This document shows positions 42,011 through 50,550 of a stretch of DNA of 52,947 nucleotides, one piece after another. The position numbers and the translations under genes are program-made. Under the pieces are notes generated by a model. It did no database searches, was not told the origin of the DNA, and was given only the letters and a program-made list of their open reading frames with translations. Source of the DNA: RCIO01 sp035555795 (GTDB taxonomy: Bacteria > Pseudomonadota > Alphaproteobacteria > Rhizobiales > Rhizobiaceae); NCBI GenBank assembly GCA_035555795.1, contig DATMGE010000040.1, forward strand, positions 1 to 52,947, in the 5' to 3' direction. How positions within the stretch are numbered: position 1 is the stretch's first letter; every line of letters starts with the position of its first letter.

Positions 42011-43012
42011 ATGATCCATCGGAAAATCGCGCAGCGGCTGCGGGTCGCTGCGGCCGCGCTTCTCGTCGCCGGCGCAGCCGCGTTGCCGGCGCAGGCCGAG
42101 GAGCTTCGCTTCCTCATGCCATGGAACGCCGCCAGCGCCGGCAATATCGCCGTCGCCGACCTGCTGACGCGGATCATCGAGGAAGAGACCGCCGGGGAGG
42201 TGACGCTGCGCCGCTTCGACAATGGCGTCGTGCCGCCCTTCGAGCAGTTCGAGCCGGTGGCGAGCGGTGTGTTCGACATCCACTATACCAATCCGGCCTA
42301 TCATGCCGGCGACACGTCGGTCGGCCAGGTCATGGATACGGTCGTGGCGGATGCCGAGAAGCGGCATTCGTCGGGCCTGTGGGACAAGGTCGACGCGGCC
42401 TACCAGAAGCGCAACGTCAAGATGATCGCCGCCGGGCCCTCGACCGGCTTTCAGTTCCTGATCCGCGACAAGCTCAGCGCCGACGGTACGCTGAACGGCA
42501 TGAAGATCCGCAGCAACCCGGCCTATGACGGGACGATCCGCGCGCTCGGCGGCGCACCGATCCAGCTGCCGATCCCGGAAGTCTATACGGCGCTGCAGAA
42601 GGGCCTGATCGACGGCACCGCCTTCCCGGTCCATGGTGTCGTTTCGGCCCGCATGGGCGAGATCGCCAAGGGCCAGGTGCGCCCGACCTACGGGCAGGGC
42701 ACCGCGCTGGTGGTCATGAACCTGGACAAGTGGAATTCGCTCTCGCCCGAACTCCAGGCAAAGCTCGAAAAGGCCGGCCGCCGCTTCGAGGAGGAATGCC
42801 TCAAGGTCGTGGCTGACATTGCCGCGGCCGACGAGGCGGCGCTGGTCGCCGGCGGATCGGCCCTCGTGAACCTGAACGAGAAGGCGGCCAGCGAGATCAA
42901 CCTCTACTACAACCAGAGCACCTGGGAGCAGGCCGTGCAGAATGGCGGCGATGAGGTTGCCGAGCTGGTCTCCTTCATCAAGGACAACGATCTCGTCTTC
43001 AACGGACACTGA
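42011..43012 (+). CDS. dctP: TRAP transporter substrate-binding protein DctP (system 1)
   Basis: A 333-residue binding protein with a signal peptide (VAAAALLVAGAAALPAQA, cleaved after residue 29). The ligand Arg is R167 in LNGMKIRSNPAY, followed by IPEVYTALQKGLIDGTAFPV. It captures a carboxylate and passes it to DctQM. Start by GGGAGGAAATC. It follows the Rieske gene in the amidohydrolase operon, so the ligand is probably the amidohydrolase substrate. A GC-rich hairpin separates it from dctQ. Confidence 0.92.
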   Translation: MIHRKIAQRLRVAAAALLVAGAAALPAQAEELRFLMPWNAASAGNIAVADLLTRIIEEETAGEVTLRRFDNGVVPPFEQFEPVASGVFDIHYTNPAYHAGDTSVGQVMDTVVADAEKRHSSGLWDKVDAAYQKRNVKMIAAGPSTGFQFLIRDKLSADGTLNGMKIRSNPAYDGTIRALGGAPIQLPIPEVYTALQKGLIDGTAFPVHGVVSARMGEIAKGQVRPTYGQGTALVVMNLDKWNSLSPELQAKLEKAGRRFEEECLKVVADIAAADEAALVAGGSALVNLNEKAASEINLYYNQSTWEQAVQNGGDEVAELVSFIKDNDLVFNGH

Positions 43013-43022
43013 TCGATCGTTG

Positions 43023-43047
43023 CGGCGCGGGCTGCAGGCCCGCGCCG
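43023..43047 (+). terminator. intercistronic hairpin after dctP
   Basis: A 10-bp stem CGGCGCGGGC with GCCCGCGCCG around TGCAG, followed by TCCTTTCC. Probably a partial terminator or mRNA stabiliser that lets dctP be made in excess over dctQM. Confidence 0.6.
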
Positions 43048-43078
43048 TCCTTTCCTCGCAAAATGAAGCGGTGATCCC

Positions 43079-43591
43079 ATGTCCGTCCTGACAGGGCTAG
43101 GCAGGCTGCATGATTTCGTGACGCGGATGGGCGCCATCGCCGCCGCGCTATGCCTGGGAGCCATCGGGCTCCTCTATTTCAGCGAAGTGCTGAGCCGTTA
43201 TTTCCTCCATGCCCCCACGAGCTGGACGGCGGCCGTATCCATCTATCTCATGCTGGTCGTGACCATGCTGATGCTGCCGTTCCTGACCATGAAGAACGAT
43301 CACGTCACGGTCAGCATGAACGAATATCTTCCGGGGCCGGTTGCGCGCGGGCTGACCGTCGCCGCCATCGCCGCCGCCACGATCGTATGTCTGGTCTCGA
43401 CCTACATCACCTATGAGGAGATGGCGCGGGCCTTCCTGCGCGGCACCCGCACCACGGACACGCTGTTCATCCCCAAATGGTGGCTGATGGCGTTCATCGT
43501 CTACGGCCTCGCCAGCACGACCATTCATTTCGCCCGACAGTTCTGGACGAGCATTGCGACGCGTCCTGCCGAGGAGGCCGCACGTGCTTGA
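43079..43591 (+). CDS. dctQ: TRAP transporter small permease DctQ (system 1)
   Basis: A 170-residue four-helix protein: helices at about 20-38 (IAAALCLGAIGLLYFSEVL), 52-70, 93-112 and 136-153. The segment SRYFLHAPTSWTAAVSIYL is the usual helix 1-2 loop. It overlaps dctM by eight bases. Confidence 0.9.
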   Translation: MSVLTGLGRLHDFVTRMGAIAAALCLGAIGLLYFSEVLSRYFLHAPTSWTAAVSIYLMLVVTMLMLPFLTMKNDHVTVSMNEYLPGPVARGLTVAAIAAATIVCLVSTYITYEEMARAFLRGTRTTDTLFIPKWWLMAFIVYGLASTTIHFARQFWTSIATRPAEEAARA

Positions 43592-44900
43592 TCTTGCATG
43601 GTACTGGACGCTTGTCATCGCATTCGGCTCGATCGTCGCGCTGACCTTTGCCGGCATTCCGGTCTTCGTCGTCTTCCTGCTGGTCAACGTGCTCGGCATC
43701 CTGGTCATCATCGGGCCGCAGGCCTTCGGCATGTTCTCCAACAGCCTCGTCTCGACGCTGACGAGTGAGTCCTTCATCGCCATCCCGCTCTTCCTGCTGA
43801 TGGGCGAGATGCTGATGCGCTCACGCGCGCTGGAGGAGCTTTATGCGGCGCTGGACTCGATCCTCGGCCGGACGCGCATCCGCCTCTATGCGCTGTGCAC
43901 CATGCTGGCGACGGCGATGGGCACCATGTCGGGCTCGGCCATGGCCGATGCGGCCATGCTCGGTCGCTCCGTCTATCCCGGCATGGTGGCGCGCGGCTAT
44001 GATCCGCAGATATCGACCGGCCTGATCCTCGCCGGCGCCACGATCGCGCCGATCATCCCGCCCAGCGTGCTGATGGTCATCCTCGCCACGCTGGCAGGGG
44101 AATCGATCGGAAAGATGCTGATCGCCGGCATCCTGCCCGGCCTGTTCCTCGCCGTCCTCTATGTCTGCTACGCCTATGTGCGGGTGCTGCTCGATCCGTC
44201 GAAGGCGCCGCCAATGCTGGAGAGCGAATCGCGCACGCTGGCGCAGCGCGCCCGCGGCTTCGCCCGCATCATTCCGTTCGGCGGCGTGGTCTTCATGGTC
44301 GTCGGCCTGATCATGCTCGGCATCGCCAGTCCGACGGAGGCAGCGGCGATGGGCGTGGCCGCGACCGTGCTGGTGGCGATCTATCTGCGTTCGGCCAGCT
44401 TCGGCATGATCTGGGAATCGCTCACCGGTGCGGCGCGCATCACCGGTTCGGTGCTGGCCATCATCATGAGCGCCAACCTGTTCGGCCAGTTGCTGTCCTT
44501 CACCGGCGCGACCGAGCAGATGGTGCAGATCGTCGAGGGCTGGGACGTGGCTCCCTGGGTCGTCTTCCTCATGCTGATGGGCATCACGCTCTTTGCCGGC
44601 ATGTTCCTCGGCGCGACCGAGTTCATGATGATCTCCGTGCCGGTCTTCGGCCCGATCATCGCGGCGGTGGGCTTCGACCCGATCTGGTTCTGGACGCTCT
44701 ATCTGATCAATGTCGTGACCGGCGGGATGACGCCGCCTTTCGGCATGACGATGTTCGTCTTCAAGGCGGCGGTGCCGGAACGGTCGATCATCGACGTCTA
44801 CAATTCGACCTGGCCCTTCGTCGGGGTCATCTTCCTCGGCATCGCGATCATGGCGATCTTCCCGCAGATCGTCCTGTTCCTGCCGGACCTGCTTCAGTGA
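43584..44900 (+). CDS. dctM: TRAP transporter large permease DctM (system 1)
   Basis: A 438-residue permease with about 12 helices. Conserved parts are FLLMGEMLMRSRALEELYAA, GTMSGSAMADAAMLGRSVYP, GATIAPIIPPSVLMVILA, and VVTGGMTPPFGMTMFVFKAA, the sodium- and substrate-site loops of the family. The start is GTG at 43584 with GAGGAGG six bases upstream, inside the dctQ end. It ends the operon at a terminator hairpin. Confidence 0.93.
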   Translation: MLDLAWYWTLVIAFGSIVALTFAGIPVFVVFLLVNVLGILVIIGPQAFGMFSNSLVSTLTSESFIAIPLFLLMGEMLMRSRALEELYAALDSILGRTRIRLYALCTMLATAMGTMSGSAMADAAMLGRSVYPGMVARGYDPQISTGLILAGATIAPIIPPSVLMVILATLAGESIGKMLIAGILPGLFLAVLYVCYAYVRVLLDPSKAPPMLESESRTLAQRARGFARIIPFGGVVFMVVGLIMLGIASPTEAAAMGVAATVLVAIYLRSASFGMIWESLTGAARITGSVLAIIMSANLFGQLLSFTGATEQMVQIVEGWDVAPWVVFLMLMGITLFAGMFLGATEFMMISVPVFGPIIAAVGFDPIWFWTLYLINVVTGGMTPPFGMTMFVFKAAVPERSIIDVYNSTWPFVGVIFLGIAIMAIFPQIVLFLPDLLQ

Positions 44901-44903
44901 CGT

Positions 44904-44941
44904 TTTCGCGCCAGCCGGCTAAAGGCTCTGCTGGCGCGAAA
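44904..44941. terminator. bidirectional terminator between dctM and the OYE gene
   Basis: A 12-bp stem, TTTCGCGCCAGC (44904-44915) with GCTGGCGCGAAA (44930-44941), and a 14-base loop. The right arm overlaps the last codons of the convergent OYE gene, so that gene ends inside its own terminator. Confidence 0.7.
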
Positions 44942-46040
44942 CGCCGTTGATATCCGCCAGCAGCGGATAGTCGATATAGCCGGTGCGGCCCTTTTCGTAG
45001 ACGGTATCGCGGTTCACCGCATTGAGCGGCGCGCCGGCCGCGAAACGCTGCACGAGGTCTGGATTCGCCAGATAGGGCCGGCCGAAGGCGATCATGTCGG
45101 CATGGCCGTCGCGGATCGCCGCATTGCCGTTCTCGTAGCCATAGGCATTGTTGGCGATATAGATGCCCGTGAAGCGCGACCGCAGCTTGCCGAAATCGAA
45201 CGGGCACTGGGCTGGCGTGTCGCCGGTGCCGCCCTCGACCACGTCGAGGAAGCCCAGCCGCCGTTCCTGCAACCCCTCGACCACGCAGGTGAAGAGCGCC
45301 TCGGGATCGGAATCGGTGATCTCGTAGACCGACGGATTGGTCGGCGAGATGCGGACGCCGACCCTTTCCCGGCCCCAGACATCGACCACGGCATCGACCA
45401 CTTCCAGAAGCAGGCGGCGGCGATTTTCAGGCGAGCCGCCATAGGCATCGGTGCGGCGGTTGGTCGAATCGCGCAGGAACTGGTCCAGCAGATATCCGTT
45501 GCCGGCATGGACCTCGACCACGTCGAAGCCGGCGCGCTGCGCATTGATCGCCGCCTTGCGATAGTCCTCGATCAGGCCCGGCATCTCCGCGGTGGTCAAT
45601 TCGCGCGGGACCGGCAGGGGCACGCGGCCCTGCGGCGTGCGCATCGTCCCCCTGGCGGGAATTGCCGAGGGCCCGAAGGCGACTTCGCCGCGAGGATGCA
45701 AGGAGGGATGGAGATTATGCCCGCAATGGAAGAGCTGCAGGCCCATATGCCCGCCGCGGGCATGGACCTCGTCCGTCACGCGCTTCCAGCCGTCGATCTG
45801 GGCGTCGTTGAAAATGCCCGGTGAATCCATGATGCCGGCGCCGTGATCGGCGATCGCGGTGGATTCCCCGAATACGAGTCCGGCGCTGGCACGCTGCGCA
45901 TAATATTCGACATTCAGCTCGTTCGGCGTGCCGCCGGGCGAACGGCCCCGCGTCATGGGCGACATGACGATCCGGTTCTTCAGCGTCATGCCCGCCAATG
46001 TGAGCGGCCTGAACAATTCGGCAGTCTGCGCGTCGCCCAT
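44919..46040 (-). CDS. Old Yellow Enzyme family reductase (NemA-like)
   Basis: A 373-residue FMN-dependent ene-reductase. It begins MGDAQTAELFRPLTLAGMTL, then NRIVMSPMTRGRSPGGTPNE, with the FMN and substrate parts at GLQLFHCGHNLHPSL, FDVVEVHAGNGYLLDQFLRD, NRRRLLLEVVDAVVDVWG, and the C-terminal AFGRPYLANPDLVQRF. The catalytic His-Asn/His pair usually appears as HxxH or HxxN; here the nearby HCGHN fits a His pair. The start follows GGAGAGGAG. It diverges from an NTF2-like gene, with about 100 bases between. It would reduce an activated C=C. Confidence 0.92.
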   Translation of the reverse strand: MGDAQTAELFRPLTLAGMTLKNRIVMSPMTRGRSPGGTPNELNVEYYAQRASAGLVFGESTAIADHGAGIMDSPGIFNDAQIDGWKRVTDEVHARGGHMGLQLFHCGHNLHPSLHPRGEVAFGPSAIPARGTMRTPQGRVPLPVPRELTTAEMPGLIEDYRKAAINAQRAGFDVVEVHAGNGYLLDQFLRDSTNRRTDAYGGSPENRRRLLLEVVDAVVDVWGRERVGVRISPTNPSVYEITDSDPEALFTCVVEGLQERRLGFLDVVEGGTGDTPAQCPFDFGKLRSRFTGIYIANNAYGYENGNAAIRDGHADMIAFGRPYLANPDLVQRFAAGAPLNAVNRDTVYEKGRTGYIDYPLLADINGVSRQQSL

Positions 46041-46143
46041 CCGACTCCTCTCCCAGGAATGCTTGTCCGGCGTATATTGTGACTCGCCGGCCCGGCATGG
46101 CGCAAGCACCATCGCTGCCCCCGGAGCCGTCCGGGAGGGACAT

Positions 46144-46725
46144 ATGCCAGAGCTGGAAAATGCCGAAATTCTGAAACGCATCGCCGAACTCGAGGCGCGC
46201 CAGCGCCATAGCGAGGACCGGCAGGCGATCCTCGACTGCATCATGCTCTATACGCGGGCGATCGACCGCCACGAATGGAGCCTGCTGGAGGAGGTCTATC
46301 ATCCCGACGGGATCGCCAATCACGGCGACTTCGTCGGCGATCGCGCCGCGCTGCGCGACTTTCTCGAACCCATGTACCACGCCAATTATGCGATCCACAC
46401 GCATCACGTGATGAACCATCTCTGCGAGATCGACGGTGATGTCGCCCATGCGGAGACCACGGCGCTGGTGATGATGGCGCTAAAGGACGGCACCCATGTG
46501 AACATGCTCGGCGCGCGCTACATCGACAGGTTCGAAAGGCGCGACGGGCGATGGAAGATCGCCCTGCGGCGTATCGTTTCCGATTTCCGCTGCCGCGCCG
46601 AGCAGCTTCCCAACTATGCCAATTTCCCCAACGGGCGCTGGGACAGGGAGGATTTGTCCTATGAGCGCCCCGTCGCATTGCCGGCCGCGCTCCGGCAGCA
46701 GGTCAAGCGCGGCCGGGCGGGGTAG
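46144..46725 (+). CDS. SnoaL/NTF2-like protein (copy 1)
   Basis: A 193-residue protein. The NTF2-like core has ILDCIMLYTRAIDRHEWSLL, EEVYHPDGIANHGDFVGDR, HVMNHLCEIDGDVAHAETTA and ARYIDRFERRDGRWKIALRR, with the Tyr/Asp/His set seen in BaiE-type dehydratases and scytalone dehydratase. The C-terminal tail has GRWDREDLSYERPVALPA, shared with the copies at 51691 and 52259. Start by GGGAGGG. It is divergent from the OYE gene, and in copies 3 and 4 the same family again sits beside an OYE gene. Confidence 0.85.
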   Translation: MPELENAEILKRIAELEARQRHSEDRQAILDCIMLYTRAIDRHEWSLLEEVYHPDGIANHGDFVGDRAALRDFLEPMYHANYAIHTHHVMNHLCEIDGDVAHAETTALVMMALKDGTHVNMLGARYIDRFERRDGRWKIALRRIVSDFRCRAEQLPNYANFPNGRWDREDLSYERPVALPAALRQQVKRGRAG

Positions 46726-47030
46726 GAAGCTGCCCGTGCTGCCCGTGAAAGCGCTCGCAATCGGATTTCTAAATGGCTGAGATTGAGCAAAGCTTGTTGC
46801 AGTACTGCTAATGGAAGCCCAACATGCCGTGGTGTCACGAAATGGCCACGCGCGATCCGCGCAGCCGGGAGCGATGACGCAAATGGCATTCCGCGAATGG
46901 AGGTTCGCCGCTTGCCGAAAGACCGCCGGGAGCAGGCTCGTTCCGTCGGGAGGAGGAGATTAAGGGAGCCGGGAACGTTGATGTGCGCCCGTCCAGGGCA
47001 TGCCGCATCGCAACCGAGGGAGGAGACCTC
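46726..47030. other. gene-free leader of the second TRAP operon
   Basis: About 305 bases without a convincing gene. It presumably holds the promoter of the TRAP operon; TTGAGC near 46781 and the AT-richer stretch before 46815 are the only promoter-like parts, and I see no dyad that matches the operators elsewhere. It ends with a strong GAGGGAGGAG ribosome site. Confidence 0.4.
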
Positions 47031-48158
47031 ATGGCTACAAGGCTTGTTTCCAGATTCGCGATCGCAGGCGCGCTGCTCATGGCAGGCAGCGTCTGGGCCA
47101 ACGCGCTCGAATTGCGGGTAGCGAGCGGCGCGCCGCCCGCATTCCCCGCGAACAGTCCCGCCTATACGACCTTCATGGATATGATCAAGGAGGAGACGAA
47201 GGGCGAGATCACCGCCCGCCATATCGGCATGGACGTGGCCAATCTCACCAGCATGGTATCGAACCTTCAGGACGGTACGCTGGATATGGGCAACATCATC
47301 GCGTCCTATTTCCCGGCCGAATTTCCGCACATGATGTTGATCGGCGAACTGTCGGTGCTGGGCGACTTCGGCAATGCGATGGCCGCTTCGACCATCGAAT
47401 TCTATGCCAATTGCGCCGACTGCCAGGCCGAGATGAAGAAGGTTGGGCTCACCTATCTTTCGTCCTTCTCCACGTCGAGCTTCGAGCTGATCACGGCGCG
47501 CAAGCCGGTCAGGGCATTGGCCGACCTCAAGGGTATGCGCATCCGTTCCACCGGCGCCAACACGGCGGCCTGGCTGGAAGCGATGGGCGCGATCGCCGTC
47601 AATATTCCCTTCAACGAGGAATATCAGGCGCTGTCGAGCGGGCTCGCGGACGGGACGCTCGCCTCGCCCGCCCAGCTGATCAGCAACCGGATCGCGGAAG
47701 TTGCGAAATATTACACGCCGATGAGCGTGCTGACGATCTCCTCGTCGCCCAACATGCCGATGCGGGCGCAGACCTATGCCGGCCTGACCGAGGAGCAGCG
47801 CAAGGCTGTCGTCAAGGCCGCGACGCGGGGGGCGGTGACCTTCGAGCCAGCCTCGCGCGCGCAGGCGGTCAAGGGCGTCGAGGAACTCAAGAACAGGGGC
47901 GGCGAGATCGTCGAGCCCTCGGACGACCTGAAGGAAGCCAATGCCAAGTTCCGCAAGGAAGTGATCCAGACCGCCATCAACAACGGCAAGACCACCTTCG
48001 GCATCGCCGATGCGGAGGCCAAGGTGATGGAATATGTGGCGCTGGTCGAGAAGTGGAACAAGATCATCGAACCGATCCAGGACGATCCGCAGGCGATCGC
48101 CGACAAGGTCTGGGAAGAGGTCTGGTCCAAGGTCGACTTCAAGACCTACGGCCTGTGA
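47031..48158 (+). CDS. dctP: TRAP transporter substrate-binding protein DctP (system 2)
   Basis: A 375-residue binding protein with a signal peptide (FAIAGALLMAGSVWANA, cleaved before LELRV). It contains FSTSSFELITARKPVRALAD, the ligand Arg in LKGMRIRSTGANTAAW, and EEYQALSSGLADGTLASP. It is longer than system 1 by about 40 residues, with an extended C-terminal helix pair. It leads the second TRAP operon, which continues through NTF2-like and OYE genes, so its ligand is probably the OYE substrate. Confidence 0.92.
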   Translation: MATRLVSRFAIAGALLMAGSVWANALELRVASGAPPAFPANSPAYTTFMDMIKEETKGEITARHIGMDVANLTSMVSNLQDGTLDMGNIIASYFPAEFPHMMLIGELSVLGDFGNAMAASTIEFYANCADCQAEMKKVGLTYLSSFSTSSFELITARKPVRALADLKGMRIRSTGANTAAWLEAMGAIAVNIPFNEEYQALSSGLADGTLASPAQLISNRIAEVAKYYTPMSVLTISSSPNMPMRAQTYAGLTEEQRKAVVKAATRGAVTFEPASRAQAVKGVEELKNRGGEIVEPSDDLKEANAKFRKEVIQTAINNGKTTFGIADAEAKVMEYVALVEKWNKIIEPIQDDPQAIADKVWEEVWSKVDFKTYGL

Positions 48159-48170
48159 TCCAGACCGTCG

Positions 48171-48194
48171 GCCGGGGCGCGCTGCCGCCCCGGC
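48171..48194 (+). terminator. intercistronic hairpin after the second dctP
   Basis: A 9-bp stem GCCGGGGCG with CGCCCCGGC around a 6-base loop, followed by ACCATTTC. Same position as the hairpins after the other two DctP genes. Confidence 0.6.
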
Positions 48195-48225
48195 ACCATT
48201 TCTATGATTTCCGGGAGTGGCTGTC

Positions 48226-48795
48226 TTGAATGCAATTGCACGCTGTCTGGCGTCGATCAGTTTTGCCCTGGTGGTGATTGCCGGTTTCGGCGCGGTGATT
48301 ACCATGGTCGTGGTGACAGCCGATGTCGTGCTGCGCTTCTTCGGCGGGGGCATTCCGGGCACGCTCGAACTGGTCACCTATTATCTCATGTCGATGGTCG
48401 TCTTCCTGCCGCTGGCGCGTGTCGAGCGGCTTGAGCAGACCATTACCGTCGACGTCTTCACGGGTGTGATGAGCAACCGCGTCCAGCTTTGGCTGGGCTT
48501 CCTCGTCGCGCTCCTCTCGGCCGCCATCTACGGCACGATCTGCTATCTGACGGCGCTCGATGCGGGGGTGAAATTCGCCGCCGGGTCCTACATCCTCACC
48601 GACCGTTTCCCGCTTCCGATCTGGCCGGCCTATTTCGTCGTGCCGGTGGCGTTCCTGCTGGCGACGCTCACCTGCCTGCTGCGCGGGCTGGAACTCGCGC
48701 TGGGAACCTACCGGCCGCGCGGCGGCGAGATCATCGAGGATATGGGCCTGCAACTGGCCGATGGCGGTGCGAATCGGGAGCAGGTGCGGACATGA
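48226..48795 (+). CDS. dctQ: TRAP transporter small permease DctQ (system 2)
   Basis: A 189-residue four-helix protein with helices at about 10-35, 55-70, 86-106 and 132-152, and VVTADVVLRFFGGGIPGTLE as the helix 1-2 loop. The start is TTG at 48226, eight bases after GGGAG; a GTG three codons upstream overlaps that ribosome site and is less likely. It overlaps dctM as ATGA. Confidence 0.88.
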   Translation: MNAIARCLASISFALVVIAGFGAVITMVVVTADVVLRFFGGGIPGTLELVTYYLMSMVVFLPLARVERLEQTITVDVFTGVMSNRVQLWLGFLVALLSAAIYGTICYLTALDAGVKFAAGSYILTDRFPLPIWPAYFVVPVAFLLATLTCLLRGLELALGTYRPRGGEIIEDMGLQLADGGANREQVRT

Positions 48796-50096
48796 GCGAT
48801 ATCGCCATCGGACTGACCGGGACGGCCGGCATGCTGGTGCTGTTTGCGCTGCGCGTGCCCATCGGCCTTGCGCTGATTTTCGTCTCGGCGTGCGGCATGT
48901 GGGCGATCATCGGGCCGGGACCGGCCATCGGCATGGTGCGTTCCGTTCCGTTCGACTTCATCGCCAACTGGACCCTCAGCGCGGTGCCCATGTTCGTGCT
49001 GATGGGCTATCTCTGCTACCATGCCGGCATGACCGAGAGCCTGTTCAGGCTCGCCAAGGCGGTGCTGGCGCGGATTCCCGGCGGGGTCGCCGTGTCCGGC
49101 ATCATGGCCTGCTCGGGTTTCGCCGCCGTCTCGGGATCGAGCGTGGCCTGCGCGGCGGCCATGGGTCGGATCGCCATACCGGAGATGGTCAAGGCCGGCT
49201 ACGACAAGAACTTCGCCTGCGGCACCATCGCCGCCGGCGGCACGATCGGCGCGCTCATCCCGCCATCGGTCATCATGATCCTGTACGGGATCTTCGCGCA
49301 GGTCTCGATCGTCGACCTCTTCCTGGGCGGTATTTCGATCGGGCTCCTGACGGCATTTTCCTATATTGCCGTCATCGTCCTGATGAGCAAATTCCGGCCC
49401 GACAAGGTGCCCTCATCCCTGCCGGACGTGCCACGGGATGAGCTCCTGCGCAGCCTGAAGGAGGTCGGGCCGGTCCTGCTCTTGATCGTCGGCGTCTTCG
49501 GCGGCCTGTTCAGCGGCGTCTTCACGCCGACGGAGGCGGGCGCCGTCGGCGCGTCGCTGGCCTGCGTGCTTTCGCTGTTGCAACGCAAGCTCAGCGGGCA
49601 AGCCTTCATCCGGTCGATCTCCGAAACGGTGCTGACCTGCGCGGCGCTGATGATCATTCCGGTTGGAGCGGCCATGTTCACCCGCTTCCTTTCATTCAGC
49701 GGCACCGGCGATTTCATCACCACCATGGTCACCGGCCTCGACCTGCCCTACTGGCAGCTGATGCTACTGATCATGGTGATCTACCTGATCCTCGGCACCT
49801 TCATGGAAGGGGTCGGGGCCATGCTGCTCACCCTGCCGATCTTCCTGCCGATCCTCAACGCGACCGATGTGAGCCTCGTCTTCTTTGGCATTTTCGTCAC
49901 CAAGATGATCGAGGTGGGCATGATCACGCCGCCCTTCGGGCTCAATGTGTTCGTGATCAAGAGCGTGGTGGGAAGCCTGACGACGCTCTATGGCGTTTTC
50001 CGCGGCATAATGTGGTTCCTCGTCGCCGACCTCATCGTCGTGACGCTGATCATCTTCTATCCGCAGATCGTCCTCTTTCCGACCTGGTTCAAATGA
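48792..50096 (+). CDS. dctM: TRAP transporter large permease DctM (system 2)
   Basis: A 434-residue permease with about 12 helices. Conserved segments are FVLMGYLCYHAGMTESLFRL, FAAVSGSSVACAAAMGRIAI, GGTIGALIPPSVIMILYGIF and MITPPFGLNVFVIKSVVG. It overlaps dctQ by four bases and the next gene by four (ATGA), so transport and downstream enzymes are coupled. Confidence 0.93.
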   Translation: MSDIAIGLTGTAGMLVLFALRVPIGLALIFVSACGMWAIIGPGPAIGMVRSVPFDFIANWTLSAVPMFVLMGYLCYHAGMTESLFRLAKAVLARIPGGVAVSGIMACSGFAAVSGSSVACAAAMGRIAIPEMVKAGYDKNFACGTIAAGGTIGALIPPSVIMILYGIFAQVSIVDLFLGGISIGLLTAFSYIAVIVLMSKFRPDKVPSSLPDVPRDELLRSLKEVGPVLLLIVGVFGGLFSGVFTPTEAGAVGASLACVLSLLQRKLSGQAFIRSISETVLTCAALMIIPVGAAMFTRFLSFSGTGDFITTMVTGLDLPYWQLMLLIMVIYLILGTFMEGVGAMLLTLPIFLPILNATDVSLVFFGIFVTKMIEVGMITPPFGLNVFVIKSVVGSLTTLYGVFRGIMWFLVADLIVVTLIIFYPQIVLFPTWFK

Positions 50097-50548
50097 TGAC
50101 GTCGCCCGCTCCATTCCTTGAAGACCTCGGCACTTTGTCCGCGCTGGCGGCGGTCGAGGATGCGGTGCGCGGCTCGTGCATGGCCCTGGCCGACCGCGAC
50201 AGGGCGGGCGCGCTCGCCGCCTTCGCTGCCGGCGCGCGCTGTGCCCATGGCAGCTTCGAGGGGACCGCGCTCGACTATGTGGCGGCAGCGATGGCCGGCG
50301 AGTTGCCCGGCCTCTCGCCGCGAAGCTGGCAGGTGACGTCGCATGGGGCAGGACTTGCCGGCGCGGGCGCCTGGGCGGAAACCTATGTCATTGCGGACGC
50401 CGCTCAAGATACCGGCGGCATGATGGCCGGCCTGCGGCTTCTCGACCGCCTCGAAAGGGAGGGCGACGCGTGGCGCATTGCCCACCGACAGACGGTCCTC
50501 GACTGGACCTTTCGCTGGCCGCAGACGGAACAGGGGGAGCGAAATTGA
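50093..50548 (+). CDS. divergent SnoaL/NTF2-like protein (copy 2)
   Basis: A 151-residue protein starting MMTSPAPFLEDLGTLSALAA. The NTF2-like plan remains visible (VEDAVRGSCMALADRDRAG, AETYVIADAAQDTG, LRLLDRLEREGDAWRIAHRQ), but the Tyr/Asp/His segment of the other copies is replaced by Cys/Ala-rich sequence (FAAGARCAHGSFEGTALDYV). The C-terminal LSYxRP tail is absent. Catalysis may be altered or lost. It is fused into the operon by ATGA overlaps. Confidence 0.75.
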   Translation: MMTSPAPFLEDLGTLSALAAVEDAVRGSCMALADRDRAGALAAFAAGARCAHGSFEGTALDYVAAAMAGELPGLSPRSWQVTSHGAGLAGAGAWAETYVIADAAQDTGGMMAGLRLLDRLEREGDAWRIAHRQTVLDWTFRWPQTEQGERN

Positions 50549-50550
50549 CG

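Noticed and set aside
46659..48377. A 572-codon antisense frame over the second DctP gene
   Set aside because: Same reason; the DctP protein on the plus strand has a signal peptide, family motifs and a strong ribosome site.
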